This document shows, one piece after another, positions 1-5,435 of a stretch of DNA of 6,500 nucleotides. The stretch spans positions 1-6,500 of the forward strand of contig DGRY01000027.1 of NCBI GenBank assembly GCA_002391185.1, given 5' to 3'. The first letter of the stretch is position 1. Every line of letters starts with the position of its first letter. Source of the stretch: Prevotella sp. UBA4376. Its GTDB lineage: Bacteria > Bacteroidota > Bacteroidia > Bacteroidales > Bacteroidaceae. The position numbers were made by a program, and so were the translations under genes. The notes below the pieces were generated by a model that searched no databases, was not told where the DNA came from, and saw only the letters and a program-made list of their open reading frames with translations.

Positions 1-93
1 TTAAAATCTCAAGTAAAATAATTCGCTTACGAAACTTCAGCTATTTATTATATTTTTTGGACAATAATTGACCTACATCAAACATCCGTAATT
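1..93. other. Non-coding tail downstream of the operon
   Basis: AT-rich sequence after the stop codon of the last operon gene. I see no hairpin followed by a T-run on the minus strand, so no intrinsic terminator can be called, and no part of a further gene. A 14-codon minus-strand ORF (85 to 41) has no supporting feature and is treated as chance. Confidence 0.6.
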
Positions 94-1041
94 CTAAAAA
101 TCGGCTATTTCAAACCGAGCTATTAAAGGTAAATGATCACTAAATCCATTCTGCCATTTGAATCCATTGAAGTTTCTAAATGGTTTCATTCCTCCATATT
201 CTTTATCTGATTCAAGTAAAAAAGGATAATCAACAACGAAACACGTTTTTACTCTGGCTGCAAGAGACGAAGTGCATAAAATATGATCTAAGCTCCCCCA
301 TCTGCCTTTATGCTTATAGGTTCCTTTAGCGCCATGCCTACCTTCTACTCCTGCAGATATTTCAAGCAAACCACTTTCGGACAGTCTTACAATACTCTTG
401 TCGCCAGAATAATCATTAAAATCGCCTGTAATAATTATATTAGCCTGCGCATTTTTATTCCTTATAGAGTCAACACTCTCACACAGTCGTTCTGCAACAC
501 ACATTCTAAAAGGTCTTGAGGCTTTTTCTCCTCCTCTTCTACTTGGCATATGAACGACAAAAACATGAAGTGTATCACCATTATACAGGGTTCCACACGC
601 ATATAGAATATCTCGTGTTGAACGCATCCCGATTATCGGGGTCACTCTTATTGAATAATGATTAATTGGCCGAAAACTTGACGGCTGATACAATAAAGCC
701 ACATCAACGCCTCTTACATCAGGAGAATTGGTTACAATATATTCGTAACCTGCTGTACGCAACAAAGATCTCTTAGTAAGATCTCTACATACGGAATCAT
801 TCTCTACCTCGCATAATGCAACCAAATCGGGAAGAGTATTATTGTCTAAATTATCGTTACTGACTATTTCCTGACCAATATGTTCAAGTTTACACCAGTA
901 ACGATAATCATTCCACCGATGATAGCTTTCAGGCAAAAACTCTTGATCTTGCTTCAAGGAGTCGTGCTTGGTATCGAAAAGATTCTCGCAGTTCAACTCC
1001 ATCAACGTGAATATTCCCAAAAGTAGTGCCAAAAAACTCAT
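94..1041 (-). CDS. Endonuclease/exonuclease/phosphatase (EEP) family protein
   Basis: The 315-residue product is a metal-dependent phosphoesterase of the EEP (DNase I / exonuclease III-like) superfamily. The family motifs occur in order with their catalytic residues: NCENLFD (17-23), ALCEVEN with Glu78, GVDVALLY (111-118), VVHMPS with His164, GDFND with Asp207 and Asn209, SLDHI with Asp252 and His253, and SDHLPL with Asp302 and His303. It should therefore be an active hydrolase. The substrate (DNA, RNA, a phospholipid or another phosphoester) cannot be read from the sequence. The first 13 residues are hydrophobic and run directly into the first domain strand with no clear cleavage site, so export or membrane anchoring is uncertain. 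Met14 is an alternative start. The listed start is preferred because it lies only 5 nt after the tyrA stop, which makes this the last gene of the operon. Nothing in the protein links it to aromatic metabolism. Confidence 0.88.
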   Translation of the reverse strand: MSFLALLLGIFTLMELNCENLFDTKHDSLKQDQEFLPESYHRWNDYRYWCKLEHIGQEIVSNDNLDNNTLPDLVALCEVENDSVCRDLTKRSLLRTAGYEYIVTNSPDVRGVDVALLYQPSSFRPINHYSIRVTPIIGMRSTRDILYACGTLYNGDTLHVFVVHMPSRRGGEKASRPFRMCVAERLCESVDSIRNKNAQANIIITGDFNDYSGDKSIVRLSESGLLEISAGVEGRHGAKGTYKHKGRWGSLDHILCTSSLAARVKTCFVVDYPFLLESDKEYGGMKPFRNFNGFKWQNGFSDHLPLIARFEIADF

Positions 1042-1046
1042 AAGCT

Positions 1047-1832
1047 TTACTGTATATCTTCTTTTACATGATTACGTATCTTGTTCAGATAAGCCTTAAA
1101 TCTCTTACCATCCTTGTTATCTATGATTTCAATGAGTTCCTTTAGTTCTGAACGAATCTGACTAACCTGCCCGCTTGTGTAGGGATTGAAAAGTATTTCC
1201 TGCAAAAGATAATCATCTTCGTTCAATACGCCCTTTGCTATACGCATATGACGTTTGAATGTTGTTCCTGGAGCATCTTGGTGCTTCATTACGGCCGCAA
1301 ATACAAATGTTGACACAAAAGGAATACTCAACGAATAAGCCACGGTTTCGTCGTGTTCCTTAAACGTGTATTCATAGATGTTCAAATCGAGTTTATGATA
1401 TAGGTCTCTGAAGAATATACGTCCCATGTAATCACCCTCGCTGATGATGATAGCATTTTCCTCACTCAACTGGTTGAGATTAGCAAATGTTGGACCAAAC
1501 ATAGGGTGAGTGCTCACAAACGGATGTCCGCTCTGCTCATAAAAGTCTTTCAGTCCTGTTTTCACAGATGCTATATCTGAAATTATACAGTCGTCAGGCA
1601 GATATGGAAGTACTTCTTTAAAAGCCGACAACGTGTATTTTACCGTTACAGCATTAATAACAAGTTCTGGCTTGAAATCACGCACCTCGTCTAATGACTG
1701 AAAACGATAGCAGTTATATGTAAAGCGCAATCGCTTAGCATCTTTTTCATATACAGCCACCTCGTGCTCGAAAGACAACAGGTCAATAAAGAAGGAGCCC
1801 ATTTTACCGGCTCCCATTATTAATATTTTCAT
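1047..1832 (-). CDS. tyrA: Prephenate dehydrogenase (TyrA family)
   Basis: This 261-residue enzyme is predicted to oxidatively decarboxylate prephenate to 4-hydroxyphenylpyruvate (or arogenate to tyrosine), the committed step to tyrosine in the cytoplasm. The N-terminal Rossmann domain starts at once with the dinucleotide loop GAGKMG (7-12). It is followed by SDIASVKTG (85-93), the active-site segment STHPMFGP (107-114) with His109, and HDETVAYSLSIP (160-171) in the helical dehydrogenase domain. There is no C-terminal ACT domain and no fused chorismate mutase, so it is a minimal TyrA. The mutase is instead fused to the upstream DAHP synthase. The start codon lies 3 nt after that gene's stop, which suggests coupled translation. 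Preference for NAD or NADP, and for prephenate or arogenate, cannot be decided here. Confidence 0.93.
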   Translation of the reverse strand: MKILIMGAGKMGSFFIDLLSFEHEVAVYEKDAKRLRFTYNCYRFQSLDEVRDFKPELVINAVTVKYTLSAFKEVLPYLPDDCIISDIASVKTGLKDFYEQSGHPFVSTHPMFGPTFANLNQLSEENAIIISEGDYMGRIFFRDLYHKLDLNIYEYTFKEHDETVAYSLSIPFVSTFVFAAVMKHQDAPGTTFKRHMRIAKGVLNEDDYLLQEILFNPYTSGQVSQIRSELKELIEIIDNKDGKRFKAYLNKIRNHVKEDIQ

Positions 1833-1835
1833 TTC

Positions 1836-2900
1836 TTATTCATTAACTATCTGTAGCTGCTGACGAACACTCTCTTCATGTATAAGTTCAAAGACATGAG
1901 CTGCAAATTGTGGATCCATACCACACAAACTTGCTTGAGCTCCACGCTTTTCAAGTATCTCACTATAGCGATTGGCCTGCAACACGGTCATATTGTGTTC
2001 TTTCTTGAAAGTACCTATTTCACGACAAACACGGAAACGCTTTGCCAAGAGTTCCATAAGATTGTTGTCAAGTTCGTCAATCTGACGACGCAACTGTCCT
2101 ATGCCCTCGGTTGATGTGTGTTCATCACGCACAACAAGCAAACTAAGAATATAATCAAGTATATCAGGTGTAACCTGCTGCTTTGCATCACTCCAAGCCT
2201 CATCTGGATTGCAATGGCTTTCCACTATCAAGCCATCAAGACCAAGATCCATAGCCTGCTGACATAATGGTGCTATAAGGTCTCTACGTCCACCAATATG
2301 ACTTGGATCACAAATTATTGGCAATTCAGGTATTCTGCGATGAAGTTCTATAGCTATCTGCCACATAGGAAGATTGCGGTAAATCTTCTTGTCGTATGAT
2401 GAGAATCCACGATGAATGGCTCCAAGCCGCTTAATACCAGCCTGATTGATTCGCTGCATGGCTCCAATCCACAATTCAAGATCGGGATTTACAGGATTCT
2501 TCACTAATACCGGACCTTCAAATCCTTTCAAGCTGTCGGCAAGTTCTTGTACAGCGAAAGGGTTGGCGGTTGTACGTGCTCCCACCCATAATATATCAAT
2601 ACCATATTTGCGAGCCAGCTCCACATGTTCTGGAGTAGCCACCTCGGTTGCTGTGAGCATACCTGTTTCTTCTTTCACACGCTTCATCCAAGGCAAGGCT
2701 TTTTCGCCATGTCCTTCAAAGCCTCCTGGTTTTGTACGTGGTTTCCACACTCCTGCTCTGAACATATGGCAGCCTTTATCAGCCAATTGCTTTGCTGTTG
2801 TCATCACCTGCTCCTCTGTTTCAGCCGAACATGGTCCAGCTATAACAATAGGGCGTTCGTTATCACTTGGTAATTTTAGAGGTTCTAATTCCAGTTCCAT
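1836..2900 (-). CDS. Bifunctional DAHP synthase / chorismate mutase
   Basis: The 354-residue fusion catalyses the first step of the shikimate pathway (phosphoenolpyruvate plus erythrose 4-phosphate to DAHP) and the later conversion of chorismate to prephenate. Residues about 1-255 form a type I-beta DAHP synthase without an N-terminal regulatory extension: AGPCS with metal ligand Cys24, KPRTKP (53-58), GART (107-110), KNPVNP (134-139), HRGFSSY (163-169), CDPSHIGG with His201, and VESH with Glu227. Residues about 265-354 form an AroQ-type mutase helix bundle: LRRQIDELD (270-278), Arg288, Lys299 and the C-terminal SVRQQ (344-348). Such fusions are known in Bacteroidetes; the Prevotella nigrescens enzyme has been studied, and the mutase domain is reported there to confer allosteric control by prephenate. 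Aligned by eye to E. coli mutase, Asp48 and Glu52 correspond here to Gln308 and Tyr312. The ATG follows an A-rich stretch and a 149-bp gap. Confidence 0.95.
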   Translation of the reverse strand: MELELEPLKLPSDNERPIVIAGPCSAETEEQVMTTAKQLADKGCHMFRAGVWKPRTKPGGFEGHGEKALPWMKRVKEETGMLTATEVATPEHVELARKYGIDILWVGARTTANPFAVQELADSLKGFEGPVLVKNPVNPDLELWIGAMQRINQAGIKRLGAIHRGFSSYDKKIYRNLPMWQIAIELHRRIPELPIICDPSHIGGRRDLIAPLCQQAMDLGLDGLIVESHCNPDEAWSDAKQQVTPDILDYILSLLVVRDEHTSTEGIGQLRRQIDELDNNLMELLAKRFRVCREIGTFKKEHNMTVLQANRYSEILEKRGAQASLCGMDPQFAAHVFELIHEESVRQQLQIVNE

Positions 2901-2953
2901 AATATCTTCTTTTTATGTTTCTATTTTTATTGACATTAAACAACCTCCTCTCC

Positions 2954-2990
2954 GATTGAAAACCGAAAGCAAACTATTGGCATTTCAATC
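2954..2990 (-). repeat. Inverted repeat in the intercistronic segment
   Basis: GATTGAAA (2954-2961) and TTTCAATC (2983-2990) are perfect 8-bp inverted copies separated by 21 bases. A 2-bp CC/GG extension could form inside. In the minus-strand transcript this gives a stem-loop about 55 nt before the DAHP synthase start codon. It is not followed by a U-run, so it is not an intrinsic terminator. It may be a structural part of the inserted element or an RNA processing or stability site. Confidence 0.5.
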
Positions 2991-3010
2991 AAATTTTATC
3001 TGTTGGGTAG

Positions 3011-3040
3011 CCCCCTCCTTTTGGAGGGGGATGGGGGAGG
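3011..3040. repeat. C/G-rich hairpin with adjoining mirror repeat
   Basis: CCCCCTCC (3011-3018) and GGAGGGGG (3023-3030) form a perfect 8-bp hairpin with a TTTT loop. After AT, GGGGGAGG (3033-3040) is the mirror image of the second arm. The plus strand therefore has four closely spaced G-runs (2, 5, 5 and 2), enough for a possible two-tier G-quadruplex on the operon's template strand. C/G-rich hairpins of this kind recur between genes in Bacteroidetes as far as I recall, so a dispersed repeat is likely. There is no U-run on either side, so it is not a standard terminator. Confidence 0.6.
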
Positions 3041-3049
3041 TTTCTATTT

Positions 3050-4219
3050 TTATTTTTTCAAAGCTTTGATTCTTTCAAGAGCTTGTTGCATTTTCTCATC
3101 TTTTGCACATAGCGAAATACGTATGTATCTTTTTCCATTACTACCAAAGATAAATCCAGGGGTGATAAACACTCGTGCTTCGTGCAACACTTTCTCGGTG
3201 AGCTCCTCAACATCGGCATATTCATCGGGTATGCGTCCCCAAAGGAACATTCCAACCTGAGATGAATCATATTTGCATCCGAGTTCTGTCATTATCTGCT
3301 CGGCAATAACTCGGCGTCGTTGATAGTTCTCGATGTTGTTTATTCGATGCCATTCTTCGCTGTTGGTGTTGTAAGCCTCAGCTGCAGCAAGCTGAATGCC
3401 CTTAAAGGTTCCGTTTTCTATGTTGCTCTGCACCTTGAACATCCAACTAATGAATGTGGGATTGCTAATTATCATAGCTACACGCCAACCTGGCATATTG
3501 TGACTTTTCGACATAGAATTGAGCTCTATACAACAGTCTTTTGCACCCTCTATCTGCATGATGCTCATTGGGTTTTCATTCAGAATCAAAGAATAAGGAT
3601 TATCGTTTACAACAACAATATTATGACGCTTAGCAAAATCAACAAGTTTTTCGTAGGTTTCTCTTCTGGCATTTCCACCTGTTGGCATGTTTGGATAGTT
3701 TGTCCATAGAAGCTTCACCTTGCTCAGATTCATTTTCTCCAACGCATCAAAATCGGGTTGCCAACCGTTATTCTCACACAGGTCATAATACGTTATCTTT
3801 GTACCAAAGATTTTGTTTATTGCTGTGTAGGTTGGATAACCAGGATTAGGAATAAGCACTTCGTCGCCAGGATTGCAGAATGCCAGAGTGGCATACATTA
3901 TTCCTTCCTTGCTACCTATGATGGGCTGAACCTCGCTCATAGCGTTGAGTTCTACTCCGTATATGCGCTTATAGAATCCTGCCATGGCTTCACGCAACTC
4001 TGGAAGTCCTGAAGAAGGTTGATAGCCATGTGCATTTTCCTGATGAGCCACTTCACAAAGCTTGTCTATAGCCTGTTTTGATGGCGGCATATCAGGACTG
4101 CCTATCGCCAAAGAAATAATATCCTTACCCTCGGCATTAAGCTGAGCCACTTCCTTTAGTTTTCTACTAAAGTAGTATTCTTGTATCTCGTTTACTCTGT
4201 TTGCTGGTTGTATGTTCAT
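3050..4219 (-). CDS. PLP-dependent class I/II aminotransferase, probably aromatic
   Basis: This 389-residue cytoplasmic fold-type I aminotransferase has a complete active site: phosphate-binding GSKEG (102-106), NYPNMPTG (174-181) with Asn177 contacting the cofactor, NDNPYS with Asp206 and Tyr209, the Schiff-base lysine Lys238 in SMSKSHNMPGWR with Arg246, and Arg367 in RYIRIS for the substrate carboxylate. General annotation would be an aspartate/aromatic-type or LL-diaminopimelate-like aminotransferase. Its place between pheA and the DAHP synthase gene suggests the final transamination of phenylpyruvate and 4-hydroxyphenylpyruvate with glutamate. Prephenate transamination to arogenate is an alternative that context alone cannot exclude. 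The ATG lies 2 nt after the pheA stop, implying coupled translation. The 3' end overlaps one copy of the 15-bp direct repeat that bounds the downstream insert. Confidence 0.88.
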   Translation of the reverse strand: MNIQPANRVNEIQEYYFSRKLKEVAQLNAEGKDIISLAIGSPDMPPSKQAIDKLCEVAHQENAHGYQPSSGLPELREAMAGFYKRIYGVELNAMSEVQPIIGSKEGIMYATLAFCNPGDEVLIPNPGYPTYTAINKIFGTKITYYDLCENNGWQPDFDALEKMNLSKVKLLWTNYPNMPTGGNARRETYEKLVDFAKRHNIVVVNDNPYSLILNENPMSIMQIEGAKDCCIELNSMSKSHNMPGWRVAMIISNPTFISWMFKVQSNIENGTFKGIQLAAAEAYNTNSEEWHRINNIENYQRRRVIAEQIMTELGCKYDSSQVGMFLWGRIPDEYADVEELTEKVLHEARVFITPGFIFGSNGKRYIRISLCAKDEKMQQALERIKALKK

Positions 4220-4221
4220 AT

Positions 4222-5052
4222 TTATCGTTCCTTGTATTCACCTAATATCTTGATATTTCTCACCAAAGGGGTTATTGCATCTATAGACTGCCGATAGCGT
4301 GTTAGATTGTCGAATGTTACATCAACATAGAACAGATATTCCCACTCGTGACCAATTATTGGCAAGCTCTGTATCTTTGTGAGATTGATGTCGTAAAAAC
4401 TAAGAATGGTGAGTATCTTACTCAAACTTCCTTCTTCGTGTGGCAAACTAAACACCAGACTTGATTTATTGCAGTTTTCTACCGGACGAAGCAAAGCTGC
4501 CTTATGAGGGTCGCAACACACAAGAAAGCGCGTGAAATTGTGTTTATTGTCGTGTATATCATTCTGCAACACTTTCATGCCATACATCTCGGCTGCATAG
4601 GCTGAACAGATGGCTGCGTTTCCTTTCAGATTGTTTTTCTTTATGTATGCCGCACTTCCTGCTGTATCTTCAGCCTCAACAGCCTTTAGTTCGGGATGCC
4701 CACTAAGAAAATTTCTACATTGCATCAGGGCTACAGGGTGAGAGTGAACCTCGTTTACTGTATCCCAGTTGTCATCTGGCAAGCAACATATAGCGTGCTC
4801 AATATGAAGTCTGTGCTCTCCTACAATTGTTGTTCCTGATGAACGCAACAAATCATAGTTATGAAGCAAACTTCCAGCTATGGTGTTTTCTATAGCACAG
4901 AGTCCCACAACTGTTGGATCATTCTTGATATGCTCAAACACCTCTTCGAATGTATTACAGCAGATAAGTTCTATCTGTTCGTTTTTGAAGTATTCATGAG
5001 CAGCTATATCGTGAAAAGAGCCTAACTCTCCTTGTATTGCTATTCGTTTCAT
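4222..5052 (-). CDS. pheA: Prephenate dehydratase with C-terminal ACT domain
   Basis: This 276-residue enzyme converts prephenate to phenylpyruvate, the committed step to phenylalanine. It is a stand-alone dehydratase with no fused chorismate mutase, of normal length for the monofunctional form. The catalytic domain (about 1-180) shows QGELGSFHD (7-15), AIENTIAGSL (53-62), HSHPVALMQC (103-112), DTAGSAA (129-135) and the catalytic TRF motif with Thr174. The ACT domain (about 196-272) starts with SSLVFSLPHEEGSLSKIL and would normally bind Phe for feedback inhibition. The phenylalanine-binding ESRP motif of the E. coli enzyme appears as QSLP (228-231), inside NLTKIQSLP. The gene is first in the operon. 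Its ATG is 18 nt downstream of an intrinsic terminator hairpin, and there is no Shine-Dalgarno sequence, which is usual for this phylum. Expression is probably controlled by the Phe/Tyr leader attenuator upstream. Confidence 0.95.
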   Translation of the reverse strand: MKRIAIQGELGSFHDIAAHEYFKNEQIELICCNTFEEVFEHIKNDPTVVGLCAIENTIAGSLLHNYDLLRSSGTTIVGEHRLHIEHAICCLPDDNWDTVNEVHSHPVALMQCRNFLSGHPELKAVEAEDTAGSAAYIKKNNLKGNAAICSAYAAEMYGMKVLQNDIHDNKHNFTRFLVCCDPHKAALLRPVENCNKSSLVFSLPHEEGSLSKILTILSFYDINLTKIQSLPIIGHEWEYLFYVDVTFDNLTRYRQSIDAITPLVRNIKILGEYKER

Positions 5053-5070
5053 ATATTTGGTAGATAATGA

Positions 5071-5104
5071 AAACGGTCCTACTCTTTGTTGAGCGGGACC
5101 GTTT
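5071..5104 (-). terminator. Intrinsic terminator of the pheA leader (attenuator)
   Basis: In the minus-strand RNA, AAACGGUCC (5104 to 5096) pairs perfectly with GGACCGUUU (5079 to 5071). Beyond one C-A mismatch and a G-U pair the stem continues with CUC/GAG, closing a 6-nt AACAAA loop. The final Us of the stem plus one more make a run of four U, then CAUU, so the U-tract is short. It lies between the leader peptide and pheA, the place expected for an attenuator. Its 5' arm is shared with the antiterminator. Confidence 0.85.
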
Positions 5105-5164
5105 CGTATATTCTAAACTTAATTCATCTTCCTAAGTTGAAATATCACACGCAACTTCCCGCTC
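5091..5164 (-). promoter_or_regulatory. Antiterminator pairing of the Phe/Tyr attenuator
   Basis: GAGCGGGA at the end of the leader peptide gene (5164 to 5157) is perfectly complementary to UCCCGCUC in the 5' half of the terminator (5098 to 5091). The helix can be extended with GUU/AAC (5155-5153 with 5103-5101). A further six pairs follow, two of them G-U: 5151-5146 with 5110-5105. This is incompatible with the terminator stem. A ribosome stalled on the Phe/Tyr codons (5207-5178) leaves the first strand free, so the antiterminator forms and the operon is read. A ribosome reaching the stop codon (5147-5145) covers that strand and the terminator forms. A smaller AAGUUG/CAACUU hairpin (5157-5152 with 5139-5134) around the stop codon may compete. 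Confidence 0.8.
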
Positions 5165-5219
5165 TACAAATTCTTGCAAAGTAAAAGTAATAATGAAAAG
5201 ATGCAAATGACATATTCAT
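5145..5219 (-). CDS. Phe/Tyr-rich leader peptide of the aromatic operon
   Basis: This 24-codon ORF starts with ATG AAT ATG and ends in TGA. Residues 5-14 read FASFHYYFYF: four Phe (all TTT) and three Tyr codons within ten positions, the signature of an attenuator leader, similar in logic to E. coli pheL. The peptide probably has no function beyond sensing charged tRNA-Phe and tRNA-Tyr through ribosome stalling. The start is supported by a candidate promoter about 30 nt upstream and by an A-rich stretch directly before the ATG, the usual initiation context in Bacteroidetes. Codon 3 is an alternative start. The last codons (AGA GCG GGA) form one strand of the antiterminator, so coding and RNA folding are interlocked. 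Including Tyr codons fits an operon that also contains tyrA. The ORF is too short for routine gene finding. Confidence 0.88.
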   Translation of the reverse strand: MNMSFASFHYYFYFARICRAGSCV

Positions 5220-5250
5220 ATTTTTTTAGTCTTTTGTTATTCTACAATTG

Positions 5251-5282
5251 CAAAAGTAAAGTTTTTATTTTACTCTACCAAA
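5251..5282 (-). promoter_or_regulatory. Bacteroidetes-type promoter of the aromatic operon
   Basis: On the minus strand TTTG (5282-5279) is followed after 20 nt by TACTTTTG (5258-5251), an exact match to the Bacteroidetes primary sigma factor pattern of -33 TTTG and -7 TAnnTTTG with 19-21 nt spacing. Transcription would start near 5245, giving about 25 nt of leader before the leader-peptide ATG at 5219. Its position directly before a complete attenuator supports it. Confidence 0.75.
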
Positions 5283-5346
5283 CAAATTGCTATATTTTTT
5301 ATTCTTTTTCTTACAATTTCACTCATCACCGTACAAAGTGCGATTA

Positions 5347-5435
5347 ATTCATAATTCCAAATTCATAATTTTTAATCGCCCACAGGGCGACCAATTCTAC
5401 ATTCCACACTCCACATTCCTCATTCCTCATTCTAT
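5347..5435. repeat. Two blocks of 7-bp tandem repeats around a hairpin
   Basis: Read on the plus strand, four 7-bp units of an ATTCnnn type fill 5347-5374 (for example ATTCATA, ATTCCAA). Six more fill 5394-5435 (for example ATTCCAC, ATTCCTC). A 19-bp spacer between the blocks contains a GC-rich hairpin. The first block also contains an 11-bp direct repeat, AATTCATAATT, at 5346-5356 and 5360-5370. The last unit overlaps the stop codon of the upstream beta-strand-rich protein gene. Similar AT-rich repeat clusters occur between genes in Bacteroides and Prevotella as far as I recall. Function is unknown. Confidence 0.7.
5376..5390 (-). terminator. Hairpin after the beta-strand-rich protein gene, possible terminator
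   Basis: TCGCCC and GGGCGA form a perfect 6-bp stem with a 3-base loop, about 42 nt downstream of the stop codon at 5432. In the minus-strand RNA it is followed by UUAAAAAUU rather than a U-run, so it is a poor intrinsic terminator. It may instead be the core of the surrounding repeat cluster, or protect mRNA 3' ends. Confidence 0.35.

Larger units (their letters stand above)
2917..3054. mobile_element. Putative small insertion flanked by 15-bp direct repeats
   Basis: A perfect 15-bp direct repeat, GTTTCTATTTTTATT, occurs at 2917-2931 and 3040-3054, the second copy overlapping the stop codon of the aminotransferase gene. The 108 bp between them contain no gene. They hold an 8-bp inverted repeat, a strong C/G-rich hairpin, and a 7-bp terminal-like inverted pair, AACCTCC at 2942-2948 and GGAGGTT at 3036-3042. 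Removing one repeat copy plus the insert would leave a 26-nt spacer that keeps the stop codon intact, much closer to the 2-5 nt gaps elsewhere in the operon. I infer a non-autonomous REP- or MITE-like insertion with a target duplication. Duplication by slippage is an alternative. Nothing identifies a mobilising enzyme. Confidence 0.5.

Noticed and set aside
41..85. 14-codon minus-strand ORF after the last operon gene
   Set aside because: Very short, with no aromatic or other codon bias and no associated hairpin or promoter.
2936..2983. 15-codon minus-strand ORF in the gap before the DAHP synthase gene, considered as a second leader peptide
   Set aside because: Only two Phe codons, not clustered, and no hairpin with a U-run follows it.
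3011..3030. Intrinsic terminator inside the operon
   Set aside because: The stem is strong but neither strand has a U-run after it, and the gene order suggests read-through.
2446..3069. 207-codon plus-strand ORF
   Set aside because: It runs antisense to the DAHP synthase gene and through the intercistronic insert, with no recognisable domain. The opposite strand has strong family motifs, so this is a shadow ORF.
3058..3270. 70-codon minus-strand ORF inside the aminotransferase
   Set aside because: An out-of-frame overlap with a gene whose own frame has intact catalytic residues to the end. There is no sign of a frameshift.
3320..3709. 129-codon plus-strand ORF
   Set aside because: Antisense to the aminotransferase active-site region, rich in Cys/Tyr/His as expected for a shadow frame, and with no promoter or motif.
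5053..5250. T-box or other riboswitch upstream of pheA
   Set aside because: No T-box consensus or specifier-loop structure is seen, and the leader peptide with alternative helices explains the region fully.
5347..5435. CRISPR array
   Set aside because: Units are 7 bp in direct tandem with no unique spacers and no cas genes nearby.
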